In this document: positions 37,965 to 52,181 of the stretch, piece after piece
Numbering within the stretch: the first letter of the stretch is position 1
Layout: every line of letters begins with the position of its first letter
Source: Acanthaster planci
Taxonomy: Eukaryota > Echinodermata > Asteroidea > Valvatida > Acanthasteridae
NCBI RefSeq assembly: GCF_001949145.1
Contig: NW_019091458.1
Location: forward strand, 648,637-708,038
Direction of reading: 5' to 3'
DNA: 59,402 nt
The notes under the pieces: generated by a model
What the model saw: only the letters and a program-made list of their open reading frames with translations
The model's database searches: none
What the model was told of the DNA's origin: nothing
Program-made: the position numbers and the translations under genes

Positions 37965-39289
37965 CCAAAGTGTCATAACAACTGCCTGGACTAATCCTGA
38001 AGTGCTACAGGCTATGTGCATGGAGTTGGGCGGGCTGTAGAAATCTCAAAGAGAGTGAATGATGAAACAAACCCATAAAACATCCTCTAATTCCTCAGGA
38101 AGTGCAGACAACCTTAACAGGACCTACATATAACATCACCCTCCCCTTCCCAAAGCATCACACCGGATTTGAATGAGGTCTGCTAAGTCCAAGGGCATCC
38201 GAGTACCAACATACCAGCGGAGGAAAATACATGCGTTTATTGGCAAACCTTAACGTTCCGTATAAGCTGGCCAACAGAATTGGGATCTGGCCCTAAAGTC
38301 AAGATTTTGGCCAATTTTTAATTGAATCAGAAAAAACACTAGTACTGGTATGTTTTAATGTAACAACTACAAAATGTACACCTGCTAGTATTTCTTAATG
38401 ATAAACATTTTACTCAAGGCTCCGGCATTTCCATACTGCAAAATCAAGTCACAAGGCAGTGAATCTTTCAGATCTTACTCAAATTACTGACACAGAAATT
38501 TGATTTACACTCATTTGGCTATCTGGTTACAGTATACAATGAGATGTGCCAGATATTTGATTTGAGTTTTCATTGATATAAGGGTTTACATAGAGAGACT
38601 TCATTCCACATGACTGCCACAGTGTCACTACAGTACATGTACACACACAGCTCATCGACACTGAGTTTAGTCACCCACTGTTTACTACCAGGTACATGTA
38701 TTTTTCACCCCACATTTCACTGCATAAACAATGTCTACCTTTCAACTTCCTCCATTCAAGAATTCATACCATCTGAAAGTTGCCATATCCATGGGAAACC
38801 TTGAAAAAATGCAGGCTCAACAAAACAGTTTCCAATGAGAAACCGTATGCCTAATGATGTCCAAACACACTTACAAGAACACACATTTGAAAGTACAAGT
38901 TCAACGATTAGCACCCAGGCACGTTAACATTTACCTGTAAAAAAGGTGCAGACGGGGCCATCCATTTCACTTGTGTCACCAAACGTTTATTCATTAACCC
39001 CATCAGCACCACATTTGCATAACAGACCTTATACATGGTTTCCAGGTGCACACATGCATACATGTACCTACATGTACTCTGAATGTGCATTCATGTAGCC
39101 AAGGACAGCGCTTAGTGCATTATCTACGAAAGACAAACATCCCTGGACATTGCAGATGACTGCATAACAGTGCTTTTAAAACAAAAAATGAAAATAACAA
39201 ATGCAAAAAATAATAAATTTCCCACCATAAGCATCAATATCATATTGAAAATAAGCAATGGTTTGGTTTTTTTATTATAAAATCATTAT

Positions 39290-39560
39290 TTGGCAACCAC
39301 TATGACTGAATGGCAACTGAAACGAAAGGTCGAGAAAGAGGAAGGTTGTTCTTTCAGAAAGCATGTCTCCAAAGCCCAGCATATGGCCTGACAACTAGCG
39401 GCCGCATCTACCCCTCTGGGCATTCTAGTTTCCCCGGGTCTCCTTGATGGAAGCCAGGGACCTTTAGAATACTGGGCTCCTTGATTGCTAATCTCAGCAG
39501 AAATGGCCAGGATGAGGATGATGTATGCTCTGAAATGGAATGGTGCCTATTAGGAGAAAT
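39290..39560. promoter_or_regulatory. Candidate cis-regulatory block J
   Basis: A repeat-free, less AT-rich stretch (it includes GCGGCCGC near 39400) lying between AT-rich and homopolymer-rich flanks. No ORF of note. Inferred from composition only. Confidence 0.15.
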
Positions 39561-40724
39561 TTGACACACAAGACCATAACATCAATCTTTTTCTTCTCCT
39601 TCATCTTTTTTTTTTTAACACAAATGTTTGAAAAGCTGATGAGAAGTTGTAATGAATGACTGCCGCTACCCAGAATTGCAATGTTTTCAAATCTGTGGAT
39701 GTTTTTTGGGTTTTTTTGAGCCAATCCAGATTTTCTTATGTGTAGATTTTAATTTTTAATGCAGAACTCTGCTACAGCAATGTCAGGATATGGTTTGGAG
39801 TTGAAATGCTAGTATAAAAGAAATGACATGTGCTTTGAACCCAAACTACTCTGTAAACATCAGGGGGACAGATTTTTTCCAACAACATTAGAGTGTGAAT
39901 GTCCATTTGTACAAATGATTTTTCCTGTCATGCAGGCATAAGGAAAAGAAGTTTGTCTTGGAAGAAACCAAATCTAAAAACATCAATTCGGGAGGACAGA
40001 CATTTTCCCCCCAAAATTAGAATTGCACAATCCATTTGCAGAGAATACATATTTTGTTTTTTCCAGTCATGCCGGTCCAAAACAATTATTGTTTAAACCG
40101 ATACCGGTAATTAAGCCTGCCTGACACAACATGTTGACATACTCCTGCGCTTTGAATTAATTGCATGTGAGGTTATCCAGTACACTACCAACATCAATTT
40201 GAAAGTCAAATGATACACTCTCGGTGAAAGCACCCGATTATTTCCAAGATCCATTTACCGAGGTTCAGTCAAGCGCAATGCAAAAACATCGCAGGAGAAA
40301 AAAGGGGGAAAAAAAAAAAAAAAAAAACCGAGCAATGCGTGCCTGCAAACACAATACCCCAGGCCCGTACAATGCCTCATTCACATGCAACGCACTCCCT
40401 GAATCAACATTATTTTATGGCATGCTGTCTGAACTGTGATTGGTGTGGTGGCGGGGGGGGGAAGAGAGACAGAGCGAGAGCGAGTGAAAAAAAAACGAAA
40501 GAAAAAGAGTGAGAATACATGCAGGACAAAATGTGGGAGCTGCAAAAAAATAATAACAAATCTGGCATATCCGTAGGTCTGGCAGCCAACAATGGATGGG
40601 GGTAAGGGATAATGTGAAGGCTGCAGCTTGTCGGCAGGCTGCTGACCTAGCAGTCAGTAGACACTACAAAGTGCACTGGATGGAGGGTAGTGAACAGTTA
40701 AAGCTCCATGGATTTCTCCATTAA

Positions 40725-40797
40725 ACATGCATGTACATGTATGCACATGTACACGTACAGCACGTACATGTAAAAGTAGGCAAATCTTATACATGTA
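40725..40797. repeat. Dense ACATGT/GTACATGTAC cluster
   Basis: Overlapping copies of CATGCATGTACATGTATG, CACATGTACACGTAC and CACGTACATGTA, with one more TACATGTA following. This is one of the densest clusters of the self-complementary word that is spread over the whole window. Others are at 15257-15273, 25020-25041, 34794-34814, 43579-43609 and 48077-48100. Confidence 0.85.
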
Positions 40798-41419
40798 CTG
40801 TCAAGTGTGGGGCACCATGTGGCACAAAGCAGTTAACTGTGCACCAATAAATTGTTGAAACTCCTGCTTGCAAATCTGAGCAATGTGTGAGAACTTGCAG
40901 CTTGTGCAGACGGTGGCAAGCATGTATTCCTATCAAAGTCATAAGTGCCATTAAGCCAAGTGCATATTCAAAGAACATTTTATGTGAGATATATTTTGAT
41001 TTCGTATATATGGAGATAAAAATAAACTCGGCAAAAATATATCTCGTACCTCAGAAAAAATTTGCTTGTAAAAATGATTTGTTTCCAAAAATAGAAATGT
41101 TTCTTTTAAAAAATGGTCACATAGAAATGAACTCAAATATTTAACAGACCCCAAATTCTGGAAATCTCTGGTCATTTTTTCCCCTTTTTTTAAGAAATGC
41201 CAATTATTCTTCATTCCATTATAAAAAAGTTAGTTTTACCATATACATGTATGCGTAAGGGATGGTGCGTTGTCATTGAGACCTCCACATCATTCGTCAA
41301 CTAGTAATGTAAACAGAGTTCACCCATGCAGGAAGCATACAAACATGCACATCAATTTTTTACCCTACGCTTATCCTAATTCACTGAATTCTTAAACTTG
41401 ATAAAACTACAAGTTATAT

Positions 41420-42256
41420 GTACATGTAGTGACCAGGGATCCACCAGCTATATGAAGTGACCAAGGATCCACCAGCTACATGAAGTGACCAAGGATCCAC
41501 CAGCAACATGAAGTGACCAGAGATCCACCAGCTACATGAAGTGACCAGGGATCCACCAGCAACATGAAGTGACCAAAGATCCACCAGCTACATGTAGTGA
41601 CCNNNNNNNNNNNNNNNNNNNNNNNNNNNNNNNNNNNNNNNNNNNNNNNNNNNNNNNNNNNNNNNNNNNNNNNNNNNNNNNNNNNNNNNNNNNNNNNNNN
41701 NNNNNNNNNNNNNNNNNNNNNNNNNNNNNNNNNNNNNNNNNNNNNNNNNNNNNNNNNNNNNNNNNNNNNNNNNNNNNNNNNNNNNNNNNNNNNNNNNNNN
41801 NNNNNNNNNNNNNNNNNNNNNNNNNNNNNNNNNNNNNNNNNNNNNNNNNNNNNNNNNNNNNNNNNNNNNNNNNNNNNNNNNNNNNNNNNNNNNNNNNNNN
41901 NNNNNNNNNNNNNNNNNNNNNNNNNNNNNNNNNNNNNNNNNNNNNNNNNNNNNNNNNNNNNNNNNNNNNNNNNNNNNNNNNNNNNNNNNNNNNNNNNNNN
42001 NNNNNNNNNNNNNNNNNNNNNNNNNNNNNNNNNNNNNNNNNNNNNNNNNNNNNNNNNNNNNNNNNNNNNNNNNNNNNNNNNNNNNNNNNNNNNNNNNNNN
42101 NNNNNNNNNNNNNNNNNNNNNNNNNNNNNNNNNNNNNNNNNNNNNNNNNNNNNNNNNGGATCCACCAGCTACATGAAGTGACCAAGGATCCACCAGCTAC
42201 ATGAAGTGACCAAGGATCCACCAGCTACATGTAGTGACCAGAGATCCACCAGCTAC
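41420..42256. repeat. 28-bp minisatellite, interrupted by an assembly gap
   Basis: The unit is GATCCACCAGCTACATGAAG followed by TGACCAAG (28 bp). GATCC starts at 41438, 41466, 41494, 41522, 41550 and 41578 on the left side of the gap. On the right it recurs from 42159 at 42187, 42215 and 42243. Variants alternate CTACATG with CAACATG, and AAGTGACC with TAGTGACC. Because 28 is not a multiple of 3, open frames through it are artefacts of the repeat and not genes. The unit contains the ACATG core common in the window. Confidence 0.95.
41603..42157. other. Assembly gap (555 N) inside the minisatellite
   Basis: A run of N within the 28-bp repeat array. The unit register does not carry across: 42159 minus 41438 is 721, which is 25.75 units. 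So the N count is probably an estimate or the array contains an irregular unit. Confidence 1.
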
Positions 42257-42589
42257 TGGTACATGTGCACATACAGTAGCAGCCAATTTTGATGCCAAAA
42301 GGATCAAGGGAGCCTTTATCCTGACCAGGAAGAAAGCTTGGGATGCTTTAGCTTCAAGCATAAATCACTTCTCCTCCCTGGTAAGCAGTTGACTCGCAAC
42401 TCAGCAGAAACATCCAATCGTGATTAAGACAAAAAAGTAAAAAAGAAAGCAATGTGTAATGCACATGCTTTACCATTTAAACTAATACATGTCCTTTAAC
42501 TTATTTACAGTGAGTGCTACAACTTAATGTTAAAACCAAGCATGTCTTTGAACTATGGATACTCTCTTGGTTTAATGAACTTTTGATTT

Positions 42590-42960
42590 AATCTGCAGAC
42601 AGCGTGGTGGAGGAGAAGAGAGATTAGGCTGGAACCCCAGAATCCCACTGCAGGGATCTCATCATGGACCTGTAGTAAGTGGACGTCACATGACATTTTC
42701 TACAGCGTAATTGACGAGCCCAAAGACAGACGACTCATGCTCCTATGTCTCATCACCCTCAATCTAACCAGCTATGACCTTTATCTGCGCTGCCAGTCCG
42801 TACAGGTGCATCAAATTATACTCATTACCCATAATTGTCAACACCCTGCGCTGTGTTGCAGACCCAGACTCTGTCTTGACAGGGCATCATGCAGAACTCC
42901 TGTTCACTTAATCCAGACTAAATCCACAGTCTTTAATGAGTTACTGTACTTCTGCAAAAG
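42590..42960. promoter_or_regulatory. Candidate cis-regulatory block H
   Basis: A complex repeat-free stretch directly beyond the minisatellite. It carries GACGTCA (42682-42688) and two TAATTG homeodomain cores (42708-42713 and 42832-42837). No supportable exon. The call is inferred from motif content and contrast with the flanks. Confidence 0.25.
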
Positions 42961-43868
42961 TGTGCATATCATGTAACTCAATACAGCAGTATTATTCTGA
43001 GGGTCAAAAGCCTTCAATGCCCATCCATCAGTGTACATAATTCTCATATGTTGCATTTTCATGTAATTTGACGACAGTGAGATCAGCATTTGCATTTTTT
43101 CTGTGCGGCTGCACGTTTATGAAGTACTAAGTCACCAGCGAGTGTGGTCCATTATTAAGGCAAATGAAGACAGCAACAGACTTAAAATGTGAGTAAATTG
43201 CATGCAAAGTTGAGCACAAAATAATGTGGACTTAGGTGGGTGCAACATCTCAGATGAGGAGAGTAATTACATGCATGAAATCCATAGTTACTGTACAGGA
43301 AGCAAAAAGCTCAAGAAAAACTGCTATTCCCAAAAGTCAATGTACAAAACAGATTTTAATGCGTCAGGAAAAGTAATCAAGCAAACATGTAAACAGTACC
43401 CTTTGCTCCCAGCATGCTGGTAACAATACTTGATTCCCGACATGGTAATACACAAACAGAGAAAAAAAATTGATCGGAAATGGTGGAGCCTTTCCCATGA
43501 ACTTTGCTGCGGGGGATGATTCGCAACTGAAATGAAGCGCATGTAAATGGCCTTCATAAATCCTCATGGTACTGTGCACACGTGCATGTACACTGTACAT
43601 GTACATGTAAAGCAACCACTGTACATAAATGGAAGTTGATTTCCACTTGCAATTTACCTGTACTCGTAGGTTCAGGCCACCATATTGGTAAGCCAAAAGT
43701 CATTCATATACAGGACAAGTACATGTATGTACTCTGTGCTCTTTGCACAATGTTATGCAACCATACAACACTGAGAAATTCAAGCTCCCATTTACATGTA
43801 CACTGTGCATATGTACACAATATATTGATGCCAGAACATTATGTACATTATAATTATTATCTACAATA

Positions 43869-43890
43869 TGTGCACATGTACATGTGCACA
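43869..43890. repeat. 22-bp perfect palindrome
   Basis: The sequence TGTGCACATGT is followed immediately by its exact reverse complement, centred between 43879 and 43880. It is an extension of the ACATGT theme. Confidence 0.95.
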
Positions 43891-46800
43891 ATATCAACAA
43901 TTTTGTTTTGACAGAAAATTTTGGTAATGATAACTACAGGGGTAGTATGTTTGAATGCTTCAACACAAATTCTTGTTTTCTCTATTTACAAACTGTCCTA
44001 AACATGTTGCCCGAACCAAACAGTGGACCTTAGTAACACTATTGACACTTGAAAAAAAAGGGTCCTCAAACCACACACTTACAAACCACTAGGTATATAA
44101 ACACCAATTTCCATCCTTAATAGCACCATTGAATAAAGACGCCTGTGCATGTGTACCGGTAAGTTGTGGACATGAAGTTGTCATTTTCTGCCTGTTTTTC
44201 CACCACCATTTCAATTGGCTTGGGCCAAGTACCAACTGCTGGTACATTTGCTGTGGGTGCAGGTACAATGTACACGTACATGTAGCTCTGACCGTCACAA
44301 ACAAGACACCATTCCTACATGTAAAACCACAGAGAAAAGTCACATCAGAGGTCCGGTTCCCTATGGAACATGCAAGGCCACACGCTCGATGTGCCAATGA
44401 GGAAAACATTCTTCCATAGTGTACAGAACCTTTCACATTTCAAAATCAATGGTGTGCCCTCCGAGGGATTAGCCTATTCAAGATTTGTTAGTTGCACATT
44501 TTCGGAGTGTTCCCACAGACACGTACATACAATGTAGATCGCATTCTCTTCCATTAAACAGTCAGATGGCCAAGTTATTTGCTGCGTATGACCCAATCTG
44601 AATGGAACTCCAAAGAGGGAAATACTTGTTGACAAACTTCTTTGTTTAAAACTGAACACAAACACCCAGAACACATGTAGATGGTGCTGTTTTGGCTGTA
44701 ACCCTCTTTTTCAAGATGTTTTTGACTTGTAGAGTGTTGCTTCTATGCAGAATTGGCGAGAGAAAAAAAATGATGTAAATTAGCCAACTTTTTTTTTACA
44801 ATGAACATCATCCATCAAGAGAAGCCCTCACAGGAGACTGAGTGACTTAATAAAACCTGCACGTGAATCTACACAAATTCAGAGGTTTTAGAGATTTTCT
44901 TAACATGAAGAATGTGTGAAATGTGTACGCACATTCATTATTCTTGAATGGTAGTAATATGACAACCACAGTGGAAAGTCAGACCAATCCAAAGTAACAT
45001 GTGGATATTTATTTGTTTTGATTAGAATTCACATTAACAACTAGCACATGTGGTAGTTTATGACGTAAATACATTATCTTCAAGGTGCTGTGCAACCAAC
45101 TTTGCACCTTCAGAAGATGAAACTAAATTTGGGATTTTTACAACTCCGAGCAGAGACTCCTGTGGAACATGGAAAACAAACAACCTCGGCTAAAGACAGC
45201 CAGGATACCCCTTTAATTCCCCCCCCCCCTTTGCCCAGTGTGGCTGGCTGGCGCATTGCCATAAAACCAGCAGAGGTTAATCACTGGTTAGCAAACTGTG
45301 TGGCAGATGTAATGTGCATGAAACCTTATACGAAACTAAACCCTGTGCCCCCACTGGGCTTCAGACTGTACACTAATGTACAGAGGGATCTGACTGCGGC
45401 CAGATATGGCACGGGCAAAGTTGTGCTGTGGACTAATGCGGTTTGGGCCCACAGGCAATGGTACACCACTGCTGCTGACACAAGTAACTTCTCCACAAAA
45501 GATATACAGGCTGCAACAAAGCGTAATTGGATTGGCCATGAAGAACAATAAGAACTGTGCACATAAATACAATGACCCGTTGTATGCTCTGTGTCTGTGA
45601 CACTTTAGGTGATACACAATTTTAAGATGATTTTATACAAATGTACAGGAACATGTAGTTCTACAGACCTGATGCTGTGTTTGGTCCATTCGATTTATTT
45701 TGAGGGTTTTGGGAGGGGTTTTATTCTCGTACATGTACTTTGTGAACACAGGATTTACACGGTCCGTTGTGTAATGATTCTTAGAAGATAAACTCATATG
45801 CACGTAGCTTATTTTCTGCTTGTTTATTGACATCCTCATGGTAACACAAAACAAATATATGCCAACATGCAACCATATGCCTTTCTTCTTTTTTTGGTGC
45901 ACTCCATCCGGGGCGGTGCACACGTACAGCTTGTAGGTCACCCACACACAAAACACAATGCGTGCTTCTGACCCAGAAATTAAGATGTGCAGAAATAGAG
46001 GAAACAACAAAGGAAGTCACCCACATAATAAATTGATTATGGCAATCCCCCTGGAACAACAAACTGGGTCAGACTTTTTTTTTTCTTTACTTCATTCCTT
46101 TCTACTGGAGTCGTTATGATTATGTCCATGGGCTTTACAGTTCAACACAGAGGGCCTTTTCCCTCAATTTGCCTAAGTGAAACCATGCAAACATACCCTA
46201 CATGCACAACACAATTTTCTTTTCGGTCAACAGAACGTGCAGTCAGCCAGCAGGACAGCAACACTTAACTCTGTGTACATTTTTTGGCAAGTTTTCAGCC
46301 AAATATTCACAACGAGACAATCAAAGCAACAGCGCTTGCAGCAAGAGACCCAGCTTACATGCATGTAGATCTATACATGTTTGTTCAATGTGTACATCTA
46401 CAAGTATTCTCATTCAGTGCATACAAAGTGCACCGCCTGTCAATGTTTACGGGAACTGATCGGTCAATACATATGTGTAAGTAAAATCAAATTTGCATTT
46501 GAACTCCCTTGAACGTGCACAGAATTTGAGTCCAAATGCAAGCTGAGAAAACCTTTTTCAATGAAAGATATGAGCAGCCATTTTCAGTTGACATGACAAA
46601 CGACAGAGTTTCCCCACACTTTCCAAATAGTTGACATACTACTGTGAACAAATGTGAACAAGAGACTTTTTGGACTTGATAAAGAACATCATTTACTCGG
46701 CATTAGTCTGTCCAGAGACCAAAAAATCACTGGACACTATGATACGAACAACATACTATATAAATTTGTTACAACTAGGGTTGCAAAATGGCAAAGACAA

Positions 46801-49800
46801 ACGGAATGCATTTCCTACAACATAAAACGTCTTGAATCACAGAGTAAAGTACACCTGAACATGTTGGGAAGAGTTTGCTGTACACAACTTGAGGCACGTG
46901 ACTACGGCCAAGCACAAGCCATTTTTCCTTTTTATTTGGAAATCAAAAATTGAGTGCAAGGTCAGTTTTTGTGTGTGGGGGTGTTTGTGTGTGAGACAAA
47001 AGGGCCTTGACTGTAGCTTGTGAATGAGCCCAAAGAACAGATACCAAATGGATGATCACAGCTGCTCTCACAAGTAACACTGTCGTCAAGCATCCGTGGC
47101 CATTTCTTAAACAGACAATGCAAGCAGGAAAAGGACAAGAGATAATAACAGCATTTTTTTTCCATTTTCTACACGCAGATGGCCTAGGAATAAATTCCAA
47201 GGACAGCACATTCTATTCGGATTCCATTTCCACACAGGTATTCAATGTGAACAAACACCAATAATTTTGGAAATTAATCACTTTTGTGGTGAAACGCAAG
47301 ATCCAAAAGTGGGCAATACAGGTTCCAGAGTTACTGATCGCTTCTAAATCTTGTGTAATGTGACCTGAACATTTCCTGGCAACTCTGAATTGCTGTTAAA
47401 GGAAGTACACTTTTTTCAGCAGAAACACTATAACAAAGGTTCCTTTGAAAGAACACACAGCTGATTCAAACACTAAAATACAGGTACATGTAGGGAAGCA
47501 CACCTGCAATTTCTAGTCTAAGCTACCATAGTTGTTCAGTCTTTCCATTTGATGACTGAAATTTTGTAGAAAGTGGGAAAAAAAGGAGAAAAAAGTTTCA
47601 AAATACTGATAATCCTGAATAATAAAAAGCACAGTGTATCAGAAGTATATATCTCATTGTAAATGTTCACAAACATTCCAGTCTTTGTCAGTGACACACT
47701 GTTATTCCCTCCAAGGGTATCGTCATAGTGGTTTTTTCTGTAGATAAGCTTCTTTGCTGCACACAAGTATTCAGCGTTGTTGCAAGAGATACATGTACAT
47801 GTAACCAGCACACACACACAATGCAATGTTAAAAACACACACGTGTGTTTTGTTCAGGCAATCAGTCTCTGGATGCGCACTCACATTTTTTTGAGGGGGT
47901 GCCCATTGTGATGATGAGACCAGCTCCAAACAAACTTTTAAAAGACAAAGAACTTGTGGGCAAGAGACAGAGTACATAGCCAAACCTACCACATTCATCA
48001 TTCCTAAAAAATGACAGGGGAAAAAAAAAAGATGCTGCCCTGGCATATAATTTTGTGCAGTAAAACAGTGACTACCTACATGTACATGTACGGTACATGT
48101 TACTTTGGTTTTTAGGGCTCCCAGTCACAGCTCTGTAAAAACCTTTTAACTAATGGCTTAGTGTACACTTTTGGATGGTTGGTGGAACACTCAAAAACAA
48201 TAAAGCATGACTGGACAAACACTCCATCTAATCATTGATACAAATGCAATTTACAGGTGAAAGGGAAAAGGAAACATCAAGGCTGACAGTCCATGTGAAA
48301 TTTTTCATCACCTTCCACCCCACCACGGTGCTGTCATGCACATGCCCCAACATGTGATCTTTTTTTTTTTCATGTTTAATAACTGCAAAGGAGCAAAATA
48401 AACTTACTTTTACAATGCAAATAAAATTAAATCATGTACGTGTATACACATGTAATAAAGATACATGTAGATCTCTCTCATTAGATGCAAACTTTGTAGG
48501 AAATTGCCACTGCGTATGTGAGGCAAACAGGTGCATGTGTGCGCGCAGTGTGCAAAATTTTAAAAACTATTGTTCCAAATATGTTCAAAGTACAGCACTG
48601 ATGCGCATCACGAAAATTGAAGTAAAAAAAACCGATGCATGTGGAACAGTAATCTGTAGGGAGTGACGTCATTCAAGAGAGACCTACATGTATTTGACAG
48701 GATGTGAAAAACTTCTACACATATGCACTCATGGATTGATCTCTTTTGTGCGAGATTTGAGCAAAGTTCTCTCCAACAGGTTCATGCCTGTTGTACGTGT
48801 AATTTAAGCTCACCTCTGCATCTTACCTAAAATAAACAAGTAAAACAATACATGTACATGCCTGGTTAACTGTCTGGCATGATTCTGGTATATACACAAA
48901 CTGGAACACTTTGTAAAATAATATACAATCACACGGCAAAGTACATGTACCATGTCTATTACTACCAGCTGCATGATGGATGAACAAAGTTCAATGTAAC
49001 AAAAGTCTGGAAATACGTTGGTGTTTTGATACTGCAAGAATTCATTACATACATATGTACCCGTATCTTCCTGTATGACATGTATAAATTACCATAGACT
49101 GGTACATGTAGAGGCATCTAGTAGTGTTACATGAGAGGTACAGGAACAGAGCACCTGGTGGTGGTACATATCTACATATAACCATCCTCTTCTCCCTCCC
49201 CCCCCAAAAAAAATATAATACAAGTCTCTTGAAGGCAATTTTACTCTGGACAGACAGGTCCCATCAAAAATACATGTAAATTACCGGTAGTGTGCACAGG
49301 AAATCACAACAGCATTGATACGAAGAGAAAATGGGAAAGAGACCAGCACTGTACAACTAGAAATCTAAAGCACAAATGCATACAGCAGTCTGGCGGCTCA
49401 ATCAATGCCGCATACATCAACAACAACCTGAGACACAAGCTCCTTCAACCACCACTACCAGGCTTCCCCTCTTCTCAGGTGAGTCCTGGCCCCCCCCCCC
49501 AAAATGTACTGGATGGACAAGTCCATTTTATTCATTCAATGCTGATTTTTTTCCCATGCTTATCCCATCATGAAACATTTGTTACATTCTGAAGGTTCTT
49601 TAATTGTAACAGTCACGTGAGGAGACATTTCAGGCCAATATCTTGGGTGTTCTGATGAAAAAAATCGGCATGCATGATGCATTTGAAATCTGCATGCATA
49701 AATAAACTTCAAATATATACATGAAGTTTCTCTGCCCGTCTTATTTTGGGGAAGGCTGTTTAACGGTGGTACCTGAATACAACATTAGCTTAACCTTCGA

Positions 49801-50219
49801 CAGTTTTCTTTACGTCTGTTTCAAGCTTAAACAATCAGTTGGACTATTGATGGCTATAAGATAAAAGCATGATTTCAGCAGCTCACTCACAAAAAAAAAA
49901 GCAAATTGTGATGCAGATATTTTGGTACCATAATTAGATTAAAGTGTAAAATCTACAGGCCATCAACAAAAAATCTCTTTGCACAGAGGCAACTTGCAAT
50001 TAATCCATTATCTCTCACATGCCAAAAACGATGAATCCAGTTATAACGTACCAATCATTTGGAGAGGGAAAAAACATGGAAGGAAGTCATAAATGAAACA
50101 AAATGATAAAGCAAAGCAATAGAGGAATGCACTTCAGCACATGAGATGATCTACCAATAGAAACCTCTTCACAGTATGAATAATAAATGCGCCCAATTTA
50201 TCATGAATTATCCTAACAG

Positions 50220-50680
50220 AGTTGCTGCTATCACTGTCAGGTGCCTGAGGGAAAACAACTATTTTTTTAATCAGTCTCTTATTTCTTTCACTGGCACTCT
50301 GCCGTGATGACTGTTGACCGATTCAGGTTGTTGAGACTACAGGCACGTGCACTGTACATTTTCATAAATGACACGCCATGCCCAGTCAATCGCTCACCAG
50401 TTGACTGCAGTTACCGGTATCTCATAAGAAACACTCAACATTCGCTAAATAGTACAGGGACCTTTGGTTTCAATGGAAGAATGAATGACAGGGAAATAAA
50501 TGCAGACAACATCTGCTTCATTAGCTGATGCAAGGTCAAATAGGGATTACATACCCCATTATTCCACCGTGAATTAACCCGAACAATGGTTAGGGTTAAA
50601 GAGAAAAGTTTCCCTAAACAGTATCTAATCTGGCACTTACTGCGGTTCTTACAGACCTCTGAAGTGGACAATAGTAATAA
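50220..50680. promoter_or_regulatory. Candidate cis-regulatory block I
   Basis: A complex, repeat-free stretch about 1.6 kb downstream of the start exon on the minus strand, inside its first intron. It includes TACCGGTA (50412-50419). No exon is supportable. First-intron position near the promoter is a common place for enhancers; the call is inference. Confidence 0.2.
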
Positions 50681-52173
50681 AATCAGGTACTTGTCATAAG
50701 CATTATCAGTAATTTTCGGTGTCCTGCTGAACTGTCAATTTAATGATAGTTTCCACTTCATCCAAATTTTATTTTATTTATCTCAATCTGAAAGCATTTT
50801 TAAATTAGGATGTGTCTATTCATTATTTGCCACTGATTGGCTTTTTAGAATTTATATTAATTTCTTTGATTTAGATTTTGCTTTACATTAATCCTACCAG
50901 TAACAGTGCTTACATCTTTAGCAATTTAGTTTACGACATTTTATAGACATCATAAACTTATCACCAATTGGTTTTGCTGTGTCAACAGTACGACTCTGAA
51001 CATCTGCAGTGTTGGGGGATTCACAATTTTCAACTGTGACAAATCTTTATTCGCTTAGATGCCAATACATTTTTGTTGGATACCAGATTCTCAAGATGGG
51101 ACTCAGACAATTTCGATCTCACTTGATCTCATTTAAAAAAAAAACTTCCAAGGCCAAAAATTAGGAAAAGAAAATGACGCATCCTGCAGTTAAAATGTAA
51201 GAATAGATTTTAAACAATCCAAGGATGTTACTGCAACTTTCTTGAAGGAAAGACAAAAGTTCACAAAGGGTGCATCACGGAGATTCCAAATTGGAGTGGA
51301 GTGTGGTAAAACTTTATCCTTATCAACTATGTATCCAAACAGTTTTTAAGCACAGTATATGTACAATGTGGCTACATGTATCATGCCAGCATTGAAGTGG
51401 AAACAGCAGGCTAGGTTTGTTTTGAGCCCCAAATGGTAGTAGCACCTGCTCTGCAGTTGCCAACAAACGTCTTGAATGTTACATGTGGCAAATAACACAT
51501 GATAAAGGGCATCTGATGCACTCTACATTTAGCCATTTTGATGATATGACAAAAAAATTATTTGGCTTTTGTGAGCTCATGACAAAAATACTAAATGTTG
51601 GTCATTTCCTCAACTGATTCATCCAATACGCTACACTTCAATAGTCCTGGACAGGGTAACATGTTCAACCAACATAGCCATGTCCGGAATAAACAATCTG
51701 TCAGTATAAAACGTGATCATTATCTTAAAATCATATTAAAGTATTTCCTACAGAAACTGTGTCAGTGTTGAGTGTTTATCTCCTAAATTTTACTAAAAAA
51801 TACAATCAACCAAATTCCAAAATCAGGCTAACAAATAACAAGCTGTGCCCATCATCTGGAAAATGACACCACAAATATATACATAATTATTATAAATCCC
51901 ACGGCTTCCATTCTCTTTAAATAGCTAAGCTTTCTGTAGGATGAAAGAAAATTTACTTTGGCTCACTTTAAATCTAAATGTGAAAATTAACAGTGAGAAA
52001 GAGAAATTTCCAAACTCAAAATTATTAGGCCTACCTGGGCCCAACTTCAGCCTGGTGTTGGAACCGTGGGTCACAAATGAGCAGGCCACACGCTGAAGGC
52101 TACGTGAGGCTCTGAATAAATTAATTCAACACAATCATCCGCTCTTGCATGATCTCAACAGCTCAGTACGCCT

Positions 52174-52181
52174 TGACCTTG
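52174..52181 (-). promoter_or_regulatory. Nuclear-receptor-type half-site CAAGGTCA
   Basis: TGACCTTG on the plus strand, i.e. CAAGGTCA on the minus strand, matches the extended half-site bound by ERR/SF-1-type orphan receptors. It lies just inside the intron after the start exon. Confidence 0.25.

Noticed and set aside
41476-42221. Long ORFs (190-230 codons) on both strands across the minisatellite
   Set aside because: Most of each frame is N, and the rest is a 28-bp repeat that cycles through all frames. No coding meaning.
45090-45551. 153-codon plus frame
   Set aside because: Expected about once by chance in 59 kb; it contains a poly-C/Pro run and has no splice flanks or domain.
46943-47209. 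Minus frame after a pyrimidine-rich TGTTTAAG acceptor
   Set aside because: No acceptable donor at the end of the protein-like part, so no exon could be closed.
49290-49592. 100-codon plus frame ending at CTTCTCAG followed by GTGAGT
   Set aside because: The junction is a perfect donor but also reads as an acceptor. The frame has no upstream acceptor or recognisable product, and a poly-C run follows.
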